Origin: Chaenocephalus aceratus
Lineage: Eukaryota > Chordata > Actinopteri > Perciformes > Channichthyidae
Length of the DNA: 64,000 bases
Reading direction: 5' to 3'
Assembly: GCA_023974075.1 (NCBI GenBank)
Contig: CM043808.1
Location: 24,931,578 to 24,995,577, forward strand
The position numbers were made by a program, and so were the translations under genes. Shown here in pieces: positions 26,086 through 37,721 of this stretch. A model generated the notes under the pieces. That model saw nothing but the letters and a program-made list of their open reading frames with translations. It was not told the DNA's origin and did not search any database. Each line of letters begins with the position of its first letter. Within the stretch, counting starts at the first letter, position 1.

Positions 26086-26951
26086 ATGTAACCTCCTAAT
26101 GTAATGTATAACTCCTATGAAAATGTTCAAAAAGTGCTCAAACTTCACATGTGTGCTAATGTGACCCACACAGTGTGTGATCACAATGTTATCTTTATAT
26201 TTAATATCATTTTATATTACCTGTTTAACAATGGACAGCAGGGGGCAGTAGATGGCAGAGTAACACTGCCGTAAAGGGGTTTGTTATTATTTACGCGTCT
26301 ACCGTAAAATGTCTGACGTGATGACGGAGCTGTCGTTAGCTTGCCATTCTGGCAAGACCCGCCAAACGAGCAGTAAAAGGAATTCTCTGCTCATAATTTC
26401 TCGTGCTTTACAGGTCAGTAATGTGTACAGATTGTCACAAATGTTATAAATCACAATGTCTTAAGTTTGAAGTGGTGTTTAGATGTTGTTTATTATGTTT
26501 AATGCCGTGTAGAAGACCACCTCGTGGTGGCTGTGTGTATAGCTAAGAAGTGTTTTAGGTGTGTTTTGTATGGTCTATGGGTCCTATGGTCAGTCATAAT
26601 TTAATTATTATAAATGCGTGTTGCTTGATGCTAATGTTAGCATATATTAGACCAATGCTAATACTTTGCCTGAAAAGGTAATTAAGAGTGTTTGAATACA
26701 GCACCAATATCTGTTTTGAAGCAGTACATTCTTATTTGGAGTCATGATGTTAATGACACTTGGTTATACACAAATGTGTTTATTTTGAATACTTCAAGCA
26801 TACAAGTATATTTTGAAGACATGAACATGTGTTTATATTGAGAGCAGTAAAGGGCAAGGACAATTGTGTTTTGTGCCAATTGTTAATAAATTCTGGCAAG
26901 ATCCGCCAAACGAGCAGTAAAAGGAATTCTCTGCTCATAATTTCTCGTGTT
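26086..26951. other. Intergenic stretch holding two copies of a 63-bp repeat
   Basis: The unit starting TTCTGGCAAGAYCCGCC and ending TTTACAGG is present at about 26349-26413 and again from 26889. The second copy is split by ERV-2 at 26951 and resumes at 34626. No coding gene was seen. Confidence 0.6.
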
Positions 26952-27539
26952 TGTAAGGGAATATTTGTATGTATTCATGCAAACTATGAAGAGACTTAAA
27001 AAGGGAAAATGATTTGGGTAGAAAACTGTGAACTGTTTTTGGGCCTGGGAACATGTGGTTTTTTGAGGACAAAGGAAGAGGGGGAAGGTGAGGAGTTAAC
27101 ATACAGTCATCTCAGATCCCTGTGATCTGAGCCACTGGGATTGGGGAACTTAAGATGTGAGGTGTTGATGATAATTTGGGCAGCCAATCATGGAGGTCTG
27201 GAAGGGAGGCGCAGATAACTCCTCCTCTTGTAAGCGAGGGATTTAGACAGAAACCACGTTGTGTGCTCTCTCTCTTCTCGCATCGCTCGGACTGGAAGGT
27301 CCTGGCGGCCCGTGGGCAGGAGCCAGGAGTGGGCCAACTCCTGACATTATACATATGATACGATATGGTTGTGTATGGTAATGTATTGATTGTATTGCAT
27401 TGTATATTACCATTAAAGTGGATTATTGTTTAACGGTTACTTGGCAGCAGTGAATTCCTTCCTGTAAGAATAATCAGCATGTTTAGGGACGCGAGGAGAT
27501 TTAAGAAAGCGGACGAGTTGTCCTCCAAATCTCCTAACA
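26952..27539 (+). repeat. 5' LTR of ERV-2 (588 bp)
   Basis: Nearly identical to the 3' copy. The visible differences cluster at 27270-27315. Confidence 0.9.
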
Positions 27540-27837
27540 AATGGTGATCTCGACGTGCCGAATAAACAGAGCTGTGGAAGGATTCTGACGGCCAGACTGG
27601 GTCGGGAACAAACGCTTTCAAACACCTCAGACAATCGGCAGGGCCCTGCATCAACAAGACAAAAGGTACCACAGACGCCTGTTATGAAAATCAACTGTCT
27701 GTGATTGGGTATATCTAAAACATTAGGATTGTCTGTAGGCGTTTAACGGTGTTTTTTGGTTTTTAAAAACAAAACGTTTAAATGGAATATACGATGCATA
27801 TTTTACCATGTTAGGAAAGTTATATAAAACACGTGAA

Positions 27838-28186
27838 CGTTGATCGCAAGGTAAACAGAGAGTCCTGCGTGACGAGATATGAGGCGGTTTAGCGTGGATC
27901 TGAGGTAGTTTATTCCTGAGTGGCGTGGAAACGGTGCAGGTCGTGGGTTGGCAGGTGAAATTCCTGCACGACGAAGCCTGGAAATTCGATATTTCAGATC
28001 GAATCGCCGTTTAAAACTGAGGTTCAATAGCAGACTGGGACCATAAGCTGAATAGCCACGGGCTGCTATTTGTTCAATTCAGGGGAGAGCTCGTTTCCCT
28101 TGTCTGTAAAAATTAATTTGAAAGGCTGACGTAAACATAACGTTGATCGCAAGGTAGACAGAGAGTCCTGCGTGACGACATATGAA
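27838..28186. repeat. Direct repeat pair inside ERV-2 (about 46 bp, 303 bp apart)
   Basis: CGTTGATCGCAAGGTARACA and the following AGAGTCCTGCGTGACGA recur at 27838-27883 and 28141-28186. Confidence 0.8.
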
Positions 28187-30390
28187 GCACATTATCAAGC
28201 TAGACAAACTGTACGGGGAATAAATCTGTGTGATTTTTACCTGAATAACCTGTGTGAGCGATTGTCTGTGGTAATCAGACATTCGCTCAGAAGAGTGAAG
28301 CTCATTTGTGCTCTGCTGCTGCCATCTAGTGGCTGAAAGGGGGGGAAGCACGTTAACGACGACAATAGACAAGTGAACACATAATAATTAAGTCAGATAA
28401 ATGAAAGCGAAGTCAAAAGGGAACATAGATTGATTTTAAATGGAATCAAACAGGGAGCTAAAGGAAAGGCTTGTATATTTCAATAAATAAGCTGTCTGTA
28501 GGTTGTCATTGTTGATTAGTACAGACCTTGTTTTATGTTGGTAAATGTAATGGTACAAAAGCAAGCTATTCAACACAATTGTATTTTTAGGTTATGAATA
28601 AAACAAAAGTAGTAGTAGTAGTAGCCTAAGTGGGAAGCAGAAGGGTTTTTGAACGCTTGTCAGTAATGTTTATATGACAGGGGTGCTTAGGCCCGCTTCG
28701 GTTTTCAATGTCCGCCATCACGTTAAAACAGAGGATTGGTGGCATTTTCAGTTCATTGCTTGCTTCCACACGCCTTCCCCCTCCTTGTCTCTTTCACGAC
28801 TATAGTTAATGCATTAGAACGATTGTTAAGTTGCCGTGTTTCTAGAAATCGGACTCGCTGTTCCGGAACGGCCTTTCAAAATCAAAGCCAAAGGCCGCTG
28901 TTCGCCAGAGATGCCTTCACAATAAAACAGTAATTAGCTTAACAATATATTTAACTTATATTGCGTCCTTAAATATTGATTTTTATTCATTACAGATCTA
29001 ACCTGCTTGTAACACAACTTAGATAAACAATTTCAAGTGGTTAAAGGGGGTTTCCTGTCTGGCTCATTTGATTTAGAACTGAAGTAAGGGAGAATAGTGT
29101 TTTATGAGTCATTCCTCATGGTTTCTAAAGATAAATCATCAGTTTGTCTGGACTTTGATATAGAGATAGGATCATGGTGGAGAAGGAAGACCTTTTTTGG
29201 TTTCAAATTAAAGAAGAGTTTAAAGATGAAGTAAGCAGGACTTCAACTGGCCAAAAGAGATTTTAAAGTTTAATATTCTTGGTTAGCAAACAAGACATCT
29301 GATTATTATGTCACACATGATAATCTTGTTATGGAAACTAGCTTAAAATATTGGAGAAAATATGTGGATGTTCTTTCGTAGTGTGTGGAATATGTGATGC
29401 TGGAAACATGTACGTTTTTCAATGTATAGGAGAAAATGGTTTCCTGGAAGAGTTATGTTGGGTAAATATGTAGCAATGGATGAAACAATTTTTAGAGTGA
29501 GTTTTTGTAATATCATTAGCAGACATCAATTATGTTGTTTAGATGGCATTTAACAATTAAGACAGATAGTATGATTAGAAAGTGTCAGAGTGGAAAGGGT
29601 TGGATTTATTTAACCTCAGTGTGCTAGATTTTTTATAGGTAATGCGTCCCGAGACCTGGACTCCCCCTCTGAGTTAGAAAAGGCTACGATCCCGACCCTC
29701 CAAGCAGACAAAAGACCTAACCCAACAGGAGACTCCTCCTTCTCCATCGAACAGACAGAGAACCAGAGCTGAAACAACAACAACAAGACTGCAGCCAGAA
29801 CTATCTCCACCTGTGGCATCCAGAACCAAACAGCATGCTGACAGGCAGAGATCTACGCTCATCAGTCCCTCAGACGGGACCATGAAGTTCCAAGCTGAGC
29901 ACAAGAGCAAAGTGTGGGACATGAGAGCAGAATCCGCCCTCCATAGAAACAGCAAGGAGACTGTAAAGGAGGAGATGAAATGCAAAGCAGTGCAAGAACA
30001 TTGGCATGATGGCGGATGCAGATGTAACTGGGCCAATGGCTGCCTAAAAGAGTTACAGCGGATGAAGTTACAGCTGATGGACTGAAGAGAACACAGAATC
30101 AGAGGAGTTGGCATGGTCGATTAGAAGTGAGGAGGCCGGGGTCACGGCTTGAGAAAACCAGAGGAGGAGAAAAGGAGAACGGGAATGAGTGAGTTTACAC
30201 ATAAACACACTTATTCACAAAACGCACATTTAAAGCATGAATACGTAAAGACAGAAAGATTTATTAAATTAAAAATAGCAGTAAACTATTAGAGTAAAAT
30301 GAGAACACACTGAGGGTTAAAGGGGGCCACATGACAGAGTACAACCATATTCTTCAATCTTTTCGTCATGTTAACAAAATATTCTTTGAC

Positions 30391-31125
30391 ATTTTTTATT
30401 CACGTGTGAATAAAGTAGTGGGATAGTTTTAGGAACCACTCTATAAGACAAATCTTTATCTGTATGGATAATGTTAAAGGGAGAGCTGGTGCCAAGCCAG
30501 ATATAGTATTCCAAGCTAAATAGTTGATTTCACCATTGTAGCATAGTTATTACCATAGGAAATATGAAATGACTTCTGTTTTTAAATCCTTGATAAAGGA
30601 GGGAGTAATTGTTGCATGTTCGGACATCCAGGGTTCCACACACTGCTGAAGAGTTTAACATTGATTTTTAGGTGGACCAGAATTGGAGACGTGTGGTTGT
30701 TATACCATTGTTATCATGAACAAAAGATAAATATAAATAAGTGAAGATAAGAAGATGTATTGACCATAAATTGGTAAATAAAAATAGCGGAAAAGAGGAG
30801 AACTATTAAAGTGAAGTGGAAAATCAGTCTAAAACACACTGATAGGAAAAGGGGGGGCATGAAGGAAGTATGCACTGGACTTTTTATTCGTGTGTGAATT
30901 TGGTAGTGTTTTAATTTGTTACAGTATTGATCAGTTCAAAGGGAGAGTTTTAGTAACAGCTCTATAAGATCAGATAAATATTTATTTATATAGGTCATGT
31001 TGAAGGGAAAGCTGGTTCTAAACAAAATATAGTATTTCAATTTGAGGTACTGGTTTCATGTTCAGACACCCAGAGTTCCACGCACTGTTAAAGAGGGTAA
31101 CATTGTTCTTTAAGTGCACCAGAAT
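30391..31125. repeat. Diverged tandem duplication inside ERV-2 (two ~250-300 bp units)
   Basis: Unit 1 (30391-30690) and unit 2 (30881-31125) share the order: CGTGTGAAT, CTCTATAAGA, GGGARAGCTGGT, TATAGTATT, CATGTTC.GACA, AGAGTTCCAC/GGGTTCCAC, CACCAGAATTG.AGA. Divergence is high, so the duplication predates the recent insertion. Confidence 0.65.
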
Positions 31126-33104
31126 TGAAGATAAATTAATAGAATGAGTTATGGAATACATAGCAGATCTTTACAGATCCTAGTAATGTTTTGACACAAG
31201 ATAGTGATGTACACATGTTTCTGAAATAGATCTATTAAGTCATTTTAATACTAATTAGGTGTAAATGAATTGCAGTAATAGTAATAGTACAATAAGGAAG
31301 TGACATTTTTTGGCTAGACACTTTTCAGGGAATGTGGGAAACAGCAAGGAGGGGTTGGAGATATCTTGAACATTATAGTTGTAATTGTGAATTAATAAAT
31401 GATGGCGCTCCATATATACAGATTTTTATAGACGAAGGATGCTGGCCTGTGCTGGAAGACGGAGTCTCTGCAGAGCACGACACATGGCCAAAAAGACTGA
31501 GACCAACTGACCGACAGGGTAACTTGGGAAGGCACTCTCAATGACTGACTCTGAGGTGTACCTGACCAAACCTGACTTTACAACCTGACAGTGTGAGTGT
31601 GAGTGAGTGTATGTCTGCACCTGATCAGTGCAACTGCATGATTTAAAACAATGACTAATCAAGCATGTTTTGGACTAACACATTATTTTTGTGTGATAAT
31701 AATGTGTGAAATGAGAGGTTTCCTAACATTGCACAAAAGGGGAAACCGTATCTAATCTGCTTGATGATATTTCACTCCCACAGGAGGTGGCCGTTTGCAG
31801 AATGTGAAGCTCAAACTAAAACATGAAGATTCTGTTTCTTTTAGGACTGAAAGATGGAGAGAAAACACTTCATTTCACTGAAGTGTTTACTGTGGAAATA
31901 ATGGATGTACATTTGGGAAAAATGTTTGGTATTGTCTTATAATCCATTATGACCTGAAGGTTTTCTTCCCATACAGGTTTTTGTTTACACATGAGATAAT
32001 GTGTAAAAAAGGGGGAGTGTAAACTTTACAATGTACATTTTTCATTTAGGGACTGAAAGGAACCGGCTGGCCCAACTCCATTGTTCAATCTGACCATTGA
32101 TTGACAGTTTTAGAATTGACCTGCTCCATATCTGGGGAGAACATACTGTTTGATGAATGTTGACATGTCTCTAATATTGATTGAGTTATAGCAGGTAAAA
32201 CAGATAAAGAATCAGTGGCCAAGGGGCTGCTGTGAGAGATGTAAGTCCAGAATGAAATACTGAAGAAGCTGACCGGTGAGTAATGTTTCAACAGACAACA
32301 TCATGTAACTAGCCTGGTAAAGAAGTAAAAGCCATAGACTTTATTGTTTAGGTCATTATGGGGATATACATTTCATCTACATTTATAATAGAAAGACATT
32401 TGATGACAGTTTGTTGGAATTCTGTATTCATTTTTTCAGCGGGATAATATCTAAGCACTGACAGGTAGAAGCAGTATCACCAGGAAGCCATTCACTTTGT
32501 TAGTATTGTGATTTTGGTTGTTTTTGAATCCATAAGATTAGTGTGTTTCTTTACCAGAAACATTAGCAGTTCAAATCATATTTTTAGATTTTTAATGGGA
32601 TCTCAGGGATTTCATTTAAAAATAAACACAGATGCTTGTCAGAAATTCAGAGCTATTGAAATATGTTATTTAGTTTACCTAAAGATGTTGGGGTTCTTAT
32701 TTAGTGGGCACAGTCCAAGTATTAAGAATCTGAAGCTGCACAATTAATTTAGAAAACCTGTGCACAGACGTCTGTTGTTTTAAGACACCCCACCAACAGG
32801 CTCCAAGTGGCCACGCACTGGTGGGTCAAACAGCCGAGGGCCCCAGAGCCCGGAGCGTAGGCTTGAGGGATTTGTATCAGATTTCTCCACACAGGGTGTT
32901 GACGCCAAAAGGGGGACCCGAGACGCAGGAGGCTGACTGTCAACCCCAGGCTCTCCGGCCCCGACCGAGTGACCAAGAGGACATCCCATGCCGTCCGCCT
33001 ACAAGGAAAGGGGGACAGCTCGTACCACTGGAGCCAGTGTGCGGTCGGGAAAACACCTGCGAGGACCCTAGACGACATCAGGACGAATCTGGCTCTCGTC
33101 ATGG

Positions 33105-33300
33105 AGGTCGACTCGGATGCTGTCATCAGCGGACTGGAGGAGAAGGACCTCGAGGACATCCATCCAGCAGTCGTCCCAGGAGGCATCATCATCGGACCGG
33201 AGAAGGAAGATCGGGAGGACATCTATTCAGCAGCGACTCGGAAGCCGCCATCAGCAAGCCGGAGGAGAAGGAAGACATCTCTCTAGCAGGCAGCCCAGAA
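33105..33300 (+). repeat. Degenerate ~60-bp tandem repeat just before the LIM fragment
   Basis: Three related units contain GGAGGAGAAGGA or GGAGAAGGAAGA, then GACATC, then CAGCAG. Their reading frames are not kept in register. Origin (host or element) is unknown. Confidence 0.5.
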
Positions 33301-33365
33301 ACCGCCGTCAGCGGATCAGAGGGGACAAAGACAGGATGGCACAGGGGACTCCACTCTCCGCTGAA

Positions 33366-33648
33366 ACAGGAGTGTGTGTTAAGTGCAACAAGACGGTGTA
33401 TGGAGCCAGCCAGGCCTGCCAAGCTATGGGCAGCCTCTACCATGACAGCTGCTTCACCTGCAGCGCCTGTAGTAGGGAAGGCGTTCTACTATGACGCAGG
33501 AAGGGTTTTCTGTGAAGAGGACTTTAAAATCTACTGTCTGAAAGACTGCCACAGGGTCCTGGCGCCTAAAGGTGCTGCGTGTAACCAGCCCATCCTGCCC
33601 TCAGAGGGGTCTGATGAAACCATTCGGACTAATCAGGTCCACCATTGA
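33366..33648 (+). pseudogene. Captured LIM-domain coding fragment (LIMD1/Ajuba/WTIP family) within ERV-2
   Basis: The first block (33366-33476) encodes [19 protein letters not shown] and then [13 protein letters not shown], the first zinc-binding half of LIM domain 1 of the Ajuba/LIMD1 family. At about 33477 the frame shifts (a non-multiple-of-3 loss of the short KLRG-equivalent segment). A second block (33478-33645) encodes [16 protein letters not shown], then jumps in frame to IYCLKDCHRVLAPKG and NQPILPSEGSDETIR, which belong to the end of LIM2 and start of LIM3; about one LIM domain between them is deleted. A zinc-ligand Cys after VLAPK is Gly. No introns are present, implying an mRNA origin. 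It sits about 390 bp before the 3' LTR, where transduced host genes are often found. LIMD1 is the closest match from memory (EGSDETIR, YHD.CFTC). Confidence 0.75.
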
Positions 33649-34037
33649 GGGGAAAGCTGCTTCTCCCCCTCCTGCCACTGTTGGCCTGTGTCAGGGAGAG
33701 GACGAGTATGGAGACTCAGCAGACAAGGATGCAGTTTTTTGACATTTTTTGGTATGTTTATTTTTGTGCTATTGATAAACGATTTGTCTAAACACTGATG
33801 AGAGATGATTTTATTAGCGGTACTCAATCATTCTGATTGAAGGTTTTTTATTAACTTTATTGTTACTAAGTAATGTAATTGATGTATGGAGTTATTTACA
33901 TATTTGGGTATTTCTACACGGTCATATGAAGTTGATATGTGGAGCCATTCCTGAATGTTTAAATAGTCTGAATCCCAGGTTATAATGTGAATGTCTTGGA
34001 ATAGTTGGTCTCTTAAGTGTAGACCAAAAGGGGGATT

Positions 34038-34625
34038 TGTAAGGGAATATTTGTATGTATTCATGCAAACTATGAAGAGACTTAAAAAGGGAAAATGATT
34101 TGGGTAGAAAACTGTGAACTGTTTTTGGGCCTGGGAACATGTGGTTTTTTGAGGACAAAGGAAGAGGGGGAAGGTGAGGAGTTAACATACAGTCATCTCA
34201 GATCCCTGTGATCTGAGCCACTGGGATTGGGGAACTTAAGATGTGAGGTGTTGATGATAATTTGGGCAGCCAATCATGGAGGTCTGGAAGGGAGGCGCAG
34301 ATAACTCCTCCTCTTGTAAGCGAGGGATTTAGACAGAAACCACGTTGTGTGCTCTCTCGCTTCTCACGTCGCTCGGACTGGAAGGTCCTGGCGGCCCGTG
34401 GGCAGCAGCCAGGAGTGGGCCAACTCCTGACATTATACATATGATACGATATGGTTGTGTATGGTAATGTATTGATTGTATTGCATTGTATATTACCATT
34501 AAAGTGGATTATTGTTTAACGGTTACTTGGCAGCAGTGAATTCCTTCCTGTAAGAATAATCAGCATGTTTAGGGACGCGAGGAGATTTAAGAAAGCGGAC
34601 GAGTTGTCCTCCAAATCTCCTAACA
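34038..34625 (+). repeat. 3' LTR of ERV-2 (588 bp)
   Basis: Preceded by the polypurine tract and followed by the TGTT duplication and the rest of the interrupted 63-bp repeat. Confidence 0.9.
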
Positions 34626-35251
34626 TGTTTTACAGGAAATACTATCTGTCATCGCGCCCTGCATAGCGGGGCCTGTTCTCATTCATAACACTCCGTTCGA
34701 TGTCTCACTATGGGATGCGCCTCATCGCGGAGCAAACAGAAGCATCAATCTCATTACGCCAATCCTGATTGGCCGGTGATTCTTGACGTCAACGTCAGGG
34801 AAAATCACCCCCTATAAGTAGCCTGCGCCACGACGCATGCGTCATTCAAACACCTCTTCTCGCTTCAGAGCACATCTCGAACGGTAGCCGGGCTATCTTA
34901 ACAGTCCACAGACTGAACCCAAAGCTAATTTTTGGTCGACGGGCGTTAGCCGGCTACCCTATTCTCTCACAGAGGAGTATTATAGTCAACCTCGCCGTTC
35001 TTCCTCTGGAGTAAGGTAAGGTTTTGACTTCAAGTTAGCAACACACCAGTTGCTAACTTGTGTTTTTTCCCTCACTACCGACACCACGGTAGCGAGGACA
35101 CTTTTTTCTTCTCTCTTCCACGGAGGAGAAAAGGATTACAGGAATATTACCATACCAGGTAATATCCTTGAGAGAAAAAGACCCACGCTGTCCTTTTTTC
35201 CCCCGGATTAAAGACAGATCGGTAAACATTTTTTTCTCGAACGTACCTGTC

Positions 35252-35965
35252 ATGAGCGGACCCTCTCCACGCCTCACGGCGAACGAGATGGATGCCTCTC
35301 CCCCTCACACCAGAGGAGTCAGGAACTCGGAGGCTCGGCGCTGCGGTTGCGGGTTGAAAGTGTCAGGCACAGACTCACACCAGATCTGTTCGTCCTGCCT
35401 CGGGCTGGAACACGCCCAGGAGGCCATCGACAACCCCGGCTCGTGCGGACATTGTGCCCGCCTCACCGTGAAGAGCCTCCACCGAAGGTTAGCGCAACAA
35501 GTTAACCTGTCGGGACGGGACCCCCTCATGTCCACTGATCCGCCGACCGGCAATCAAGACACGGGGACGTCTGCCGCAGAGATGGAGCCCGTCACTGCGG
35601 TCTGGGGCTCACCGACAGCGGCACCCGCAGAACCGGAATCCTGCGCCATATCAGGCCGAGATCCGGTGGCGGCAAGAAACGCGGGAACGGGGCCCCACGC
35701 TATACCAAGCTGGACCTCCCGACTGGACCTCACCATGGTTTCACCCGCGGAAGATGTCCTGGAGTTAGACTACATGGAGGACGAAGAGTACACCTCTGAG
35801 TTCCTCCTGTCTGACTCGGATGAGCAAGAAGACGACGTCTTCGTGTCACCAGCTCAGGCTGCAAAGCCGGGAGCGATGGCTGCTCTCTCGGCGATAGCAC
35901 ACCAGCTTTGCCCTGTCTCATTATGGACCTACAAGCCGTGTGTCAGCGCGCTGCGGCCAGACTAG
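35252..35965 (+). CDS. DIRS ORF1 (Gag-like, Cys-rich) protein
   Basis: The 237-residue frame has a Cys cluster in the first 70 residues (RRCGCGLKVSGTDSHQICSSC, then GSCGHCARL), an arrangement seen in ORF1 of vertebrate DIRS elements. An acidic stretch follows (ELDYMEDEEYTSEFLLSDSD). I chose the ATG at 35252 (MSGPSP) because upstream sequence looks like leader; an in-frame ATG at 35168 would add 28 residues. The end at 35965 coincides with entry into the 540-bp repeats, so the C-terminus may be altered. Confidence 0.6.
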   Translation: MSGPSPRLTANEMDASPPHTRGVRNSEARRCGCGLKVSGTDSHQICSSCLGLEHAQEAIDNPGSCGHCARLTVKSLHRRLAQQVNLSGRDPLMSTDPPTGNQDTGTSAAEMEPVTAVWGSPTAAPAEPESCAISGRDPVAARNAGTGPHAIPSWTSRLDLTMVSPAEDVLELDYMEDEEYTSEFLLSDSDEQEDDVFVSPAQAAKPGAMAALSAIAHQLCPVSLWTYKPCVSALRPD

Positions 35966-35970
35966 ACAAG

Positions 35971-37305
35971 TTGGCCGAGAAAATCTCCGGTTCCGGCTGC
36001 AGCTCAGGCTCAGCCAACCCAGAATTTCAGCCAGCAGTCGAGGAAGAAGAAGCGAGCGGCGTGACAGCCCCTCCTTCTCCCCTCCGTGAATGTGTTCCCG
36101 CCGCCTCGAGAGATGCCTAAACGCCATCCTCAAGTCCGCACAAACACATGTCACACGTTGGTTGATTCCTCTGTCATTAAACATTTGCCGCTGACGCATC
36201 CAGGCCGAGGGCCGAGGGCGCAGCTCAAAAAAATGAATAGAAAATCAATAAAACCAATTTTCTCCCCTTTTGAGAGCAGCAACGGCATCTCTCAAAAGGC
36301 GGATTATTGACGGGTCTGTGAAGGCACCACCGCCACACGCAGTGCCGGCTGGAGCTGTAAGCGTGACATCTCAGCTGGCTCTAAGGAGCATGCAGCAGGA
36401 GATACTCACGACACCCAAGCTGCCTCGAACTCTGCTCGGTTTAAAACACCGAAGACGCAGAGGTCGCAGCCCATCCCGAGTCCCCAGCCCAGGCTGGAGA
36501 CGAGGGCAAGTTGGCCGAGAAAATCTCCGGTTCCGGCTGCAGCTCAGGCTCAGCCAACCCAGAATTTCGGCCAGCAGTCGAGGAAGAAGAAGCGAGCGGC
36601 GTGACAGCCCCTCCTTCTCCCCTCCGTGAATGTGTTCCCGCCGTCTCGAGAGATGCCTAAACGCCATCCTCAAGTCCGCACAAACACATGTCACACGTTG
36701 GTTGATTCCTCTGTCATTAAACATTTGCCGCTGACGCATCCAGGCTGAGGGCCGAGGGCGCAGCTCAGAAAAATGAATAGAAAATCAATAAAACCAATTT
36801 TCTCCCCTTTTGAGAGCAGCAACGGCATCTCTCAAAAGGCGGATTATTGACGGGTCTGTGAAGGCACCACCGCCACGCGCAGTGCCGGCTGGAGCTGTAA
36901 GCGTGATATCTCAGCTGGCTCTAAGGAGCATGCAGCAGGAGATACTCACGACACCCAAGCTGCCTCGAACTCTGCTCGGTTTAAAACACCGAAGACGCAG
37001 AGGTCGCAGCCCATCCCGAGTCCCCAGCCCAGGCTGGAGACGAGGGCAAGTTGGCCGAGAAAATCTCCGGTTCCGGCTGCAGCTCAGGCTCAGCCAACCC
37101 AGAATTTCGGCCAGCAGTCGAGGAAGAAGAAGCGAGCGGCGTGACAGCCCCTCCTTCTCCCCTCCGTGAATGTGTTCCCGCCGCCTCGAGAGATGCCTCA
37201 ACGTCATCCTCAAGTCCGCATAAAACACATGTCACATCTTTCTGTCTGAATAAACCATTTTCCGCTGACGCATCCAGGCTCCGGCCAAGGGCGCAGCTCA
37301 AAAAA
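35971..37305. repeat. 540-bp tandem repeat inside the DIRS element (2.5 near-identical units, then diverged)
   Basis: Units begin TTGGCCGAGAAAATCTCC at 35971, 36511 and 37051, exactly 540 bp apart, and differ at only a few positions. The third unit stays similar to about 37305 and then runs into shorter degenerate sub-repeats (about 37375-37720, each with GCGCAGTGCCGG and GGAGCTGTAA-like words) before the MITE. The open frames over the units are side products. Confidence 0.92.
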
Positions 37306-37721
37306 AAATGAAAAGAAAGACAATAAACAGTCCGTTAACCATAAATCCCCTTCTGAGAGCAGCTACGGCCTCTCTCAACAGGCGGATAATAAACGGGTCT
37401 GTGAAGGCACCACCACCACGCGCATGCGCAGTGCCGGTTGGGGCTTTAAGGGCACTACCGCCACGTGCGTACGCAGTGCCGGCTAGAGCTGTAAAGAACG
37501 GCCCGTCAATCCTTCCCCTTTCAAGAGCAGCTACGGCATCTCTCAAAGGACGGATTATTGACGGGTCCGTGAAGCCACCGCCACACACATGCCGACTGGA
37601 GCCGTGAGGGCACCACCAGCACACACATGCGCAGTACCGGCTGGAGCTGTAAAGGCACCTCCGTCACGCACATGCGCAGTGCCGGTCGGAGCCATAAGAG
37701 TGACATCCCAGCTGGCTCTAA

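Larger units (their letters stand above)
26952..34625 (+). mobile_element. Young non-autonomous LTR retroelement ERV-2 carrying a host LIM-gene fragment
   Basis: LTRs are 26952-27539 and 34038-34625, both 588 bp and TG...CA, with about 4 differences seen by eye. TGTT lies on both sides (26948-26951, 34626-34629). After the 5' LTR is a primer site beginning TGGTGATCTCGACGTG (27542). A polypurine tract (AAAAGGGGGA) precedes the 3' LTR at 34026-34035, so orientation is plus. The 6.5-kb interior has no recognisable gag, protease, reverse transcriptase or integrase and only short ORFs. It must have been mobilised in trans. Internal duplications and a captured LIMD1-like sequence are listed separately. 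Confidence 0.85.

Noticed and set aside
29616..30114. ORFs on both strands in ERV-2 (up to 146 codons) as an accessory gene
   Set aside because: No domain was recognised, and the + and - frames are equally open. Left unannotated beyond the element.
32821..33365. N-terminal portion of a 275-codon ORF as part of the LIM protein
   Set aside because: The frame over this part has no family resemblance and differs from that of the first LIM half. Only 33366-33648 is supported.
36270..37230. Repeated Arg-rich ORFs (119 codons) on + and counterparts on -
   Set aside because: They recur because of the 540-bp DNA repeat, no domain is recognisable, and they do not continue ORF1.
35971..37305. Regularly spaced repeats as a CRISPR-like array
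   Set aside because: Units are 540 bp, contiguous and eukaryotic retroelement sequence, with no short repeat-spacer pattern.
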